NCBI RefSeq assembly: GCF_009828025.1
Contig: NZ_WTYA01000003.1
Coordinates: 124,001 to 188,000, forward strand
Length of the DNA: 64,000 nucleotides
From: Qipengyuania algicida
GTDB taxonomy: Bacteria; Pseudomonadota; Alphaproteobacteria; Sphingomonadales; Sphingomonadaceae
Direction of reading: 5' to 3'
The position numbers and the translations under genes are program-made. The notes beneath the pieces were generated by a model. The model ran no database searches and was not told the origin of the DNA. It worked only from the letters and a program-made list of their open reading frames with translations. Of this stretch, positions 35,383 through 42,541 are shown in pieces. Within the stretch, counting starts at the first letter, position 1, and each line of letters opens with the position of its first letter.

Positions 35383-36903
35383 ATGATCGAACACCGCATC
35401 CGCAAGATCGTTATCGTCGGTGGCGGGACCGCCGGATGGATGGCCGCCGCTGCATTGGCTCGGGTACTGGGCTCGGCACCCGGATTGGAAATTGTCCTGA
35501 TCGAATCCGATGAAATCGGAACGGTCGGCGTGGGAGAATCAACCATCCCGCAAATCCAGCTGTTCAACAGCATGTTGGGGATCGACGAAGGTGACTTCGT
35601 TCGTGAAACCAACGCGACTTACAAGCTAGGCATCGAATTTGTCGACTGGACCCGGCTTGGCGAACGGTTCGTTCATCCTTTCGGCTTCTACGGGCTCGAC
35701 ATGATGGGGATCGAATTCCACCACTTCTGGCTGAAGGGCCGCCAACTCGGTGATGCCACGCCGCTAAATGACTATTCGCTGGCGATTGTCGCTGGCCTTG
35801 CCGGGCGCTTCGCCCACCCCCGGCCCGACTTGCCAAACTCTCCGCTGTCCAAGATCAGCTATGCCTTCCAGTTCGACGCCGGGCTTTATGCCCGGATGTT
35901 GCGCCGTCGGGCTGAAGCGGCAGGAGTTGCCCGGATTGAAGGCCGGATCGTTGCAGTTAAAAAGAGCAGCGAACCGGAGAGGATCGATAGCGTCGAACTG
36001 CGCTCAGCCGAGCAGGTTCAGGGCGACCTATTCATCGACTGCTCGGGCTTTCGCGGCCTGCTGATCGAACAGGAGATGCAATCCGGCTACGAAGACTGGA
36101 CCCATTGGCTGCCATGCGATCGCGCGGTCGCGGTGGGGTGCGAAAATGGTGGCGACCGCCTTCCCCTTACCCGTGCCACAGCACGCGAAGCAGGTTGGCA
36201 ATGGCGCATCCCGCTCCAGCACCGGATCGGCAATGGATACGTCTATTCGAGCGAATATGTCTCCGATGACGAGGCTAGCGCAGTCTTGCTGAGCCGCCTC
36301 GACGGTGCACCGCTAGGTGAACCCCGAATGTTGCGCTTCACAGCCGGGCATCGCAAGCGGCAGTGGATCGGCAACGTTGTTTCGATTGGCCTTGCCGCAG
36401 GGTTTCTCGAACCGCTTGAGTCGACAAGTATTCACCTCGTGCAGGTGGCGATCGCAAAGCTGCTTGCCTATTTTCCGACGCTACGCTTCGACGAGGGCGA
36501 GATCGGCCGGTTCAACGCAGAAATGGCGCAGGAGTTCGTCGATATCCGGGATTTTCTTGTCCTGCATTACATCGCGACACAGCGGACCGACACGCCGTTC
36601 TGGCAACGTTGCCGAACTCTCACCCCTCCGCCCGGTGTGCAACAGAAGCTCGACATGTTCAGGACCAACGGACGCATCTTCCGTGAACACAACGAGATTT
36701 TCACCGAAACCAGCTGGCTGGCGGTGTTGACCGGCAAAGGGATTGAACCACGCGGATATCACCCTGTGGCCGATCTGCTCTCCGATCAGGAAACGCTCGA
36801 ACGGCTGCAGAACATCCGTTCCGTGGTTCGCGACACTGCCGACGCGATGTTGCCTCAGGATGAGTGGCTGGATCAAATTCGCGCGCAAGGACGAACTGCG
36901 TGA
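35383..36903 (+). CDS. Tryptophan-halogenase-like FAD protein (copy 2)
   Basis: Second flavin-dependent halogenase-like protein (506 residues), clearly paralogous to the one before it. It shows VGGGTAGWM, VGVGESTIP, Lys in TYKLGIEFVDW, IDCSGFRGLL, GWQWRIPLQHR and GFLEPLESTSIHL. All the residues expected for FAD binding and HOCl handling are kept, so it is probably an active flavoenzyme. No flavin reductase gene is adjacent, so reduced FAD would have to come from elsewhere. Its TGA overlaps the GTG start of the downstream cupin-8 gene. Confidence 0.87.
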   Translation: MIEHRIRKIVIVGGGTAGWMAAAALARVLGSAPGLEIVLIESDEIGTVGVGESTIPQIQLFNSMLGIDEGDFVRETNATYKLGIEFVDWTRLGERFVHPFGFYGLDMMGIEFHHFWLKGRQLGDATPLNDYSLAIVAGLAGRFAHPRPDLPNSPLSKISYAFQFDAGLYARMLRRRAEAAGVARIEGRIVAVKKSSEPERIDSVELRSAEQVQGDLFIDCSGFRGLLIEQEMQSGYEDWTHWLPCDRAVAVGCENGGDRLPLTRATAREAGWQWRIPLQHRIGNGYVYSSEYVSDDEASAVLLSRLDGAPLGEPRMLRFTAGHRKRQWIGNVVSIGLAAGFLEPLESTSIHLVQVAIAKLLAYFPTLRFDEGEIGRFNAEMAQEFVDIRDFLVLHYIATQRTDTPFWQRCRTLTPPPGVQQKLDMFRTNGRIFREHNEIFTETSWLAVLTGKGIEPRGYHPVADLLSDQETLERLQNIRSVVRDTADAMLPQDEWLDQIRAQGRTA

Positions 36904-37928
36904 GCGATGCGGTTGCCAGGCTTCGAACCGCATCTGAAATCCAAGAGATCGATGCGGCGGACCTGACCGATTTCGACAACGACGTTCGCGGACTTGGAGC
37001 CCCTGCGGTTCTGCGTGGCCTGGTGAAAGCATGGCCGCTGGTCGCGGCGGCAAACGATGGCGACGCTGCGGTGGTCGGCTACCTTTCGCAGCGTTACAAC
37101 GGCCAGGGGATCACTGGGATTATCGGCGACACAGTTGGTAACCGGCGACTGTTCTATAATGACGACGTGACCCGGTTCAACTTCGAGCGGGTGTCGGGCC
37201 GCCTCGATTCCTTTCTCCGTCAATTGCTGCAGGAGAACAAGCAGAGCGAAGTCTTTGCAATGGCCCTGCAATCGACATTGATCGATGAAATCCTGCCGAC
37301 GGTTGCCGCAGAAAATGCGCTCGCGCTGCTGCCCGGTATCCGGCCGCGGATCTGGATCGGCAACCGGATCGAGGTTGCACCGCATTACGACCTGAAAGAG
37401 AACATCGCCTGCTGCGCTGCCGGACGGCGCCGGTTCACGCTGTTCCCACCCGATCAGTTGGCGAACCTGTACCCCGGACCTCTGGAACTCACGCCTGCGG
37501 GAACGCCGGTGAGCATGGTCAATCCAAAGAATCCCGATCTCGCCCGTTATCCTAGGTTTGCCGAAGCGTGGGCCGCGGCGAGCCAAGCCACTCTAGAGCC
37601 GGGAGATGCACTCTATATTCCCTTTGGCTGGTGGCACGGGGTGGATTCGCTCGAACCCATCAGCATCCTGGTCAATTACTGGTGGACTGCCGCAAGAACC
37701 GATGACGTCGGCAATGGCTACGATGCCATGCTCCACGCGCTGATGTCCTATCGTCACCTGCCCCCCGAACAGCGCGGGATTTGGCGTAGTATGCTGGACT
37801 TTTATGTTTTCGAACAGGCGGGTGACCCTGTGAGCCATTTACCATCGCACGCCAAGGGGGTGCTCGGTCCGCCGTCTGCAAAGCTCTTCGCGATGATGCG
37901 CGCCACTCTCAAGCGCGCGCTAGGTTAG
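36900..37928 (+). CDS. Cupin-8/JmjC-like Fe(II)/2-oxoglutarate-dependent protein (second copy)
   Basis: Probable iron/2-oxoglutarate oxygenase of unknown target, paralogous to the protein at 9913. Iron ligands are suggested by PHYDLKEN (HxD) and PFGWWHGV (distal His), with RRRFTLFPPD and the shared block TPVSMVNPKNPDLARYPRF. GTG 36900 overlaps the halogenase-like stop (GTGA) and gives 342 residues, so it is the third coupled gene of this set. Its 3' end overlaps the convergent degenerate halogenase-like gene by 20 bases. Confidence 0.82.
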   Translation: MSDAVARLRTASEIQEIDAADLTDFDNDVRGLGAPAVLRGLVKAWPLVAAANDGDAAVVGYLSQRYNGQGITGIIGDTVGNRRLFYNDDVTRFNFERVSGRLDSFLRQLLQENKQSEVFAMALQSTLIDEILPTVAAENALALLPGIRPRIWIGNRIEVAPHYDLKENIACCAAGRRRFTLFPPDQLANLYPGPLELTPAGTPVSMVNPKNPDLARYPRFAEAWAAASQATLEPGDALYIPFGWWHGVDSLEPISILVNYWWTAARTDDVGNGYDAMLHALMSYRHLPPEQRGIWRSMLDFYVFEQAGDPVSHLPSHAKGVLGPPSAKLFAMMRATLKRALG

Positions 37929-39369
37929 CCAGCACCCCCTCCAACCAGCTGGTGTACTGTGGCGCGAACGCGAGCGCCGATTGCACCTTGGCATTCAAAG
38001 CTGAAACCGCGGCCTGCGTGTTCTGCGTCTTTTCCTGAGGCGGTACTCCAGGACAAAATCCTAACGCTATCAACAGATTGGTCATAACCGAATTGGAGAA
38101 GGGAGCCTCTTCCCGAAAGATCGTCCGCCCGCGCCGTTCATATTGGTCACGTAACCGTTCCACGTCATCGGATAACGCAATCGGTCCGAACTGCACAGCT
38201 GCGGCAGGGGCGATGTAATGGAGCGCAAGCGTATCTCGAACCGCATCCATCATGAGGCTGGCGCGGCGATTGTATTCGATCCGTTCGAGCGGCTCGATCC
38301 GGCGACCGGGAAGCATCTCGATCAACAGATCGAGCTGTCTGTGCGCAAGGTCGAGATTGAGCGCGGCCACCGGTTCGAACCTGGCGGAAGCATCGCCCAG
38401 TGCGAGGACATTTCCGATCCACGGATCGATGCAGCGGCCCGGTTCCAGGTCGAACGCTATGAGCGGAGGTGCACCGAGCGCACGCAGCGCTACTTCTTCG
38501 GCTGCGCCGGGCGCAATGCCGAGAGTGACCTGCAGCCCATCCCTGCCGGCCAGTTCGTACCGCCATCCCTCCGGCAGAAGAGTCACACGATCCTCCAGCG
38601 CTACCAACGGTCGTCCGGGACGGGATAGGATGAGCTTGCGGACCGGCAGATTGTTCGACCAGTCCAAGGTTTCGAAATCGGGCAAGGTCGACAGCAGTGC
38701 TGCGCTCGGGCCGCTGCAATCGACGAAGAGATCGGCCGCAATGGGTTCCGTCCCGGTGAGCGAGACCGATGCGATACCGCCGTGACCGTCCGGTTCCACA
38801 CCAAGAAGGTTTCCGGGAAGATAGGACACCCCCAACTGCTGGGCTATGGCGATCAGCAGGTCGCGATAGGCTTGCGGGTTCCAGCGCAAAGCGTAATCGA
38901 TTTCAGCAAGCGGCCCCGCCTCGCCTGGAGGAATTACGGCAAATCGACCAGCTTCCGCGAGCGCTTGCGCCGGCGAAGTGGGGGATGCGACCATGCTAGC
39001 GCCCTGACGCCCCCCGCCCCATTCGCGAGCGAAACGCGATGCCATCGCAGGCTCTGTCCCGGTAGAATAAGGCACCGCGGCTTGCTGCCCCGGTCCACCC
39101 CACCCCACGTATCGGGTGATCAGGCGATGGCTGGCCCCGGCCTTCGCAACGAGCGCCAATTCATCGATGCCAAGGCGATCGTGCAGGCGGTTGGTAAAGG
39201 GCAGAGCCGTTGCCGCGCGGTCGGCCAATGCTCCGGGGTCGATCGGAATACCCAGCACAACGACCTCGGCCGACGGCAGCGCGCGTTTAAGCGCAATCGC
39301 AGCGAGAACGCCCAGCTGACCAGCTCCCGCGATAACGATGCGTCGCAAGGCTTCGCGCGGTTCGGTCAT
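37909..39369 (-). CDS. Degenerate halogenase-like flavoprotein homologue
   Basis: Divergent member of the same family (486 residues). The fold can be followed (IVIAGAGQLGVLAAIAL, DLFVDCSGPSAALL, ALGDASARFEPVAALNLDLAH, the RDTLALHYI segment). However, the GGGTAGW loop has become GAGQLGV, the catalytic-Lys segment reads HRLITRYVGWG with no Lys at the expected place, and the GWxWxIP signature has become GWRYELAG. It is therefore unlikely to halogenate and may be a partner or regulatory subunit of its neighbours. The frame is intact over its full length, so it is not an obvious pseudogene. ATG overlaps the stop of the upstream halogenase-like gene (ATGA). Confidence 0.75.
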   Translation of the reverse strand: MTEPREALRRIVIAGAGQLGVLAAIALKRALPSAEVVVLGIPIDPGALADRAATALPFTNRLHDRLGIDELALVAKAGASHRLITRYVGWGGPGQQAAVPYSTGTEPAMASRFAREWGGGRQGASMVASPTSPAQALAEAGRFAVIPPGEAGPLAEIDYALRWNPQAYRDLLIAIAQQLGVSYLPGNLLGVEPDGHGGIASVSLTGTEPIAADLFVDCSGPSAALLSTLPDFETLDWSNNLPVRKLILSRPGRPLVALEDRVTLLPEGWRYELAGRDGLQVTLGIAPGAAEEVALRALGAPPLIAFDLEPGRCIDPWIGNVLALGDASARFEPVAALNLDLAHRQLDLLIEMLPGRRIEPLERIEYNRRASLMMDAVRDTLALHYIAPAAAVQFGPIALSDDVERLRDQYERRGRTIFREEAPFSNSVMTNLLIALGFCPGVPPQEKTQNTQAAVSALNAKVQSALAFAPQYTSWLEGVLANLARA

Positions 39370-40892
39370 GCAGCCTCGGCCAACCGTGCAGCTTCGCTTT
39401 CGAGGAATTGGCGGTGATCCGGCATCGCCAAGACCTGTTGGGTGATTGCTTCCCGCAACCGATCCAGTGCACGCTTGATCTGCTCGGGTGGTGGTATCGC
39501 CGCGCGAGAGTCATGCGTTTCCGGGACCCAGCCCTGCCCCAGATACACTGCAATCCAGCTGGCGTCATAGAACAGCCCATCGGCGTATTTCTCGACCCGC
39601 CCGGTCCGGCGCCAAAGGTCCATCTTTGCCGCGAGGCTGTCCGGTACTTTCATGGTCCGGACGTGGTTCCAGAATTCCGAATCGTCGCGCGTGGTCGCAT
39701 GGTAGTGCAGGATAAGGAAGTCGCGCACGCGGTCGTATTCCATGTCGACCAGCCGGTTGAATTCGTCCCTGTCGCGCGCATCGATCCCACCATCGGTAGG
39801 GAATAGTTCGATCAGATAGGTGATTGCCATCTGAGCGAGGTAGATTGAGGTGGATTCGAGCGGTTCGAGAAAGCCGCTCGACAAGCCAACGCCGATAACA
39901 TTATGCGACCACGAACGACGGCGGCGCCCTGTGCGAAAGCGCAATATCCGCGGATCGGCGAGCGGCTCTCCACACGCATTGGCCTCAATCTCCGCGCACG
40001 CGGCATCTTCGTCGAGGAAGCGGCTCGAAAAGACGTAACCATTGCCCATGCGGTGTTGCAGCGGGATTTCCCAGCGCCATCCAGCAGGCATGGCGCTAGC
40101 CGTGGTATAGGGTTTGAGAGGCATACCCTTCTTGTGCGAACAGGGCATCACTGCGGCGCGGTCACACGGCAGCCACTGCGACCAGTCTTCCCAGTCTTCC
40201 TCCAGTTCCTGCCCCAGCAGCAGCGAACGAAAGCCCGAGCAGTCGATGAATAGATCGCCATCCAGCCGCCGCCCGTCGCTCAACAACAGCGCCGTGACGT
40301 TCCCGTTTTCAACATCTCGCTCGACTGCGGTCACCAGCCCCTCGTGCCGGGTAACGCCCAGCTTCACGCCATGATCGCGCATAAACGGGCCGAACAATGT
40401 CGCATCGAACTGGTAGGCGTAGCCATAGGTTGAGGCGAGGCTGCTGTCGTGGAGCGGCGGAGTGAAGCGATTGGCCTGCGCAGCGGCCACGGCCAGCGAA
40501 TAATCGCCGATCGGTCCGGCCAGCCCCTGACGCGCAAGCTCCAGCCAGTAGTGGTGGAAGCCGAGCCCGGCAACGCTCTCGCCGAAACTTCCGAAAGGAT
40601 GAATATAGCTGGTGCCGATGCTGCCGAAATCCCGGAAGTCGATACCCAGCTTGTACGTCGCGTGAGTAGCTTTCATGAACGCCGCTTCGTCGATGCCCAA
40701 CCGCTCGACGTATCCGCGGATATGCGGCAGTGTCGCCTCGCCCACGCCTACGATGCCGATGTCCTCGCTCTCGACGAGATCGACTGTCGCAAGGCCCGGT
40801 AGCAGGGCGGCGATGCCTGCGGCGGACATCCAGCCTGCCGTGCCGCCGCCGAGGACGACGACACGGACAGGTTTGATTTCATGTTCCCCCAT
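39366..40892 (-). CDS. Tryptophan-halogenase-like FAD protein (copy 3)
   Basis: Third intact halogenase-like flavoprotein (508 residues from ATG 40892). Motifs are VLGGGTAGWM, VGVGEATLP, Lys in TYKLGIDFRDF, IDCSGFRSLLL, GWRWEIPLQHR and GFLEPLESTSIYL. A TTG at 40928 would add 12 residues and has GGAGGG about 11 bases upstream. I prefer the ATG because paralogues begin a few residues before the FAD loop, though both are possible. It lies directly after the XylE-like symporter on the same strand and overlaps the degenerate homologue, so it is probably co-transcribed from the promoter carrying operator 42396-42409. Confidence 0.86.
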   Translation of the reverse strand: MGEHEIKPVRVVVLGGGTAGWMSAAGIAALLPGLATVDLVESEDIGIVGVGEATLPHIRGYVERLGIDEAAFMKATHATYKLGIDFRDFGSIGTSYIHPFGSFGESVAGLGFHHYWLELARQGLAGPIGDYSLAVAAAQANRFTPPLHDSSLASTYGYAYQFDATLFGPFMRDHGVKLGVTRHEGLVTAVERDVENGNVTALLLSDGRRLDGDLFIDCSGFRSLLLGQELEEDWEDWSQWLPCDRAAVMPCSHKKGMPLKPYTTASAMPAGWRWEIPLQHRMGNGYVFSSRFLDEDAACAEIEANACGEPLADPRILRFRTGRRRRSWSHNVIGVGLSSGFLEPLESTSIYLAQMAITYLIELFPTDGGIDARDRDEFNRLVDMEYDRVRDFLILHYHATTRDDSEFWNHVRTMKVPDSLAAKMDLWRRTGRVEKYADGLFYDASWIAVYLGQGWVPETHDSRAAIPPPEQIKRALDRLREAITQQVLAMPDHRQFLESEAARLAEAA

Positions 40893-40934
40893 AGACTGGA
40901 TGCTAGTGCCGGAGTGGCTGACGCTCAATCCTGA

Positions 40935-42356
40935 TCAGCCCTCCATCTCCTCCAGTTCCTTGCCCTTCGTCTCCTCGATGAAGCGACCAACCAGGAAAAA
41001 GCTGATGACAGCGCAGACAGCGTAGAAGGTGTAACTGATCGTCAGCCCCAGGCTGGTCGCCATGATCGGGAAACTGACCGTTATGCCGAAGTTGGCGACC
41101 CATTGAAAAAGACCGGCCACTGCCAGCGCCGATCCGCGGATCTGGTTGGGAAACATCTCCCCCAGCATCACCCACATCACCGGCCCCCAGCTGACATTGA
41201 AGAAAATCACGTAAAGATTTGCCGCGATCACAGCGACGAGTCCCATTGACTTCGTCAGCTGCAAATTGCCGGCCAGGTCGAGACTGCCCTGGCTGAAGGC
41301 ATAGACCATCACGAACAATGCCACAGCCATACCAGCCGAACCGATCAGCAACAGAGGCTTGCGCCCGATCTTGTCAATCACCCCAATGGTAACCAGGCAC
41401 GCTGCAATCGAAACCAGGCCGGAAATAATGTTCCTTTCCAGGGCAGCCGATTCTGAAACGCCCGCAAGTTTCCAAAGGGTCGAGCCATAATAAAAGATAA
41501 CATTGATACCGACCAACTGCTGAAACACGGCCAGCATGATACCCACCCAGACAATCGGGCGAACACCCAGAAAACCTTTCTTCCCCGTCGGCACCAACAC
41601 ATCGCGGAGACGCGGACGATGGTCAGCAGCGAAACTTGCGCGAATTTCTTCGATCTTGGCCTTGACGACGACCTCACCAAACAGGCGGCCCAGAACACCG
41701 CCGGCTTCATCGTGACGCCCCTTCGACACCAGAAAGCGAGGGCTTTCGGGAATAAAGAACAGAGCGACGAGAAACACCGCCGCCGGTATTGCCTGAGCGA
41801 GGAACATCCACCGCCACGCTTCTAGCCCCAGCGCCAGTACCGCCGTCGAATCCTGACCAGCGGACTGCTGGAACACGTAATTGACCACGAAAGCGGCAGT
41901 GATACCGGAAATAATCATGATCTGTTGCACCGTGGTCATCCGACCGCGAATATTCGCAGGGGCGACTTCGGAGATGTAGGCAGGAGACAGCACGCTGGCC
42001 GCGCCGACCGCCAAACCACCGGCGATTCGGGCAATCAGGAATTCGAGGTGACTGTGCGCCAGGCCCTGAACGATGGCCGCGATCACAAACACGAACGCAG
42101 CAATGCGCATCACGGCGCGCCGCCCGATCCGGTCAGCCAGTGCGCCAGCCGAAAATGCGCCTATCGCGCAGCCGATCAGCAATGATGCAACGGTAAATCC
42201 CAGTCCACCCACGCTGAGATCGAAGGTCTTGGTAAGCCCGGCTTCGGTGCCATTGATGGCGCCGCTGTCGTAGCCGAATAGCAAACCGCCAATCGTCGCG
42301 ACCGCGACGATGCCGGAAATGAGCGCCATATTGGCGCGACCCTCATTGGGTTGCAT
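40935..42356 (-). CDS. Sugar/H+ symporter of the MFS sugar-porter family (XylE-like)
   Basis: Inner-membrane D-xylose (or related sugar) proton symporter, 473 residues with 12 predicted helices. It shows GGLLFGYDSGAING in TM1, DRIGRR in the first cytoplasmic loop, PESPRFLVSKGR after TM6, QQLVGINVIFYYG in TM7, DKIGRKPLL and a C-terminal EETKGKELEEME, all typical of the sugar porters that include E. coli XylE. GGAGA precedes the ATG. The operator 42396-42409 lies 40 bases upstream, supporting xylose control. It is the first gene of an operon with two halogenase-like genes. Confidence 0.9.
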   Translation of the reverse strand: MQPNEGRANMALISGIVAVATIGGLLFGYDSGAINGTEAGLTKTFDLSVGGLGFTVASLLIGCAIGAFSAGALADRIGRRAVMRIAAFVFVIAAIVQGLAHSHLEFLIARIAGGLAVGAASVLSPAYISEVAPANIRGRMTTVQQIMIISGITAAFVVNYVFQQSAGQDSTAVLALGLEAWRWMFLAQAIPAAVFLVALFFIPESPRFLVSKGRHDEAGGVLGRLFGEVVVKAKIEEIRASFAADHRPRLRDVLVPTGKKGFLGVRPIVWVGIMLAVFQQLVGINVIFYYGSTLWKLAGVSESAALERNIISGLVSIAACLVTIGVIDKIGRKPLLLIGSAGMAVALFVMVYAFSQGSLDLAGNLQLTKSMGLVAVIAANLYVIFFNVSWGPVMWVMLGEMFPNQIRGSALAVAGLFQWVANFGITVSFPIMATSLGLTISYTFYAVCAVISFFLVGRFIEETKGKELEEMEG

Positions 42357-42395
42357 TGGTCCATCTCTCCCGTTCAGCGGTCACGCCGCCCTCTG

Positions 42396-42409
42396 TGGTA
42401 GCGCTACCT
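42396..42409 (-). promoter_or_regulatory. Putative LacI-type operator of the symporter operon
   Basis: TGGTAGCGCTACCT differs from a perfect palindrome only at its last base. It lies 40 bases before the symporter ATG. A second imperfect palindrome centred on AACGTT (42446-42464) lies about 40 bases further upstream. Confidence 0.7.
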
Positions 42410-42541
42410 TATTCGTTAAATCGACCCTTAGCGCAAGCACCAACAGTTTTTAACGTTGCAAAACATTTGGTGACAAGTTGCACGCCGGTTTATCAGACGG
42501 TTTCGCACGAAAGCGCTCGCCCCGGCGGGCGGGCTGACCAG

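Noticed and set aside
33841..40892. Secondary-metabolite (chlorinated natural product) biosynthetic cluster suggested by several halogenase-like genes
   Set aside because: No PKS, NRPS, flavin reductase or tailoring genes are nearby. The genes sit with a TonB receptor and sugar symporter in a sugar regulon.
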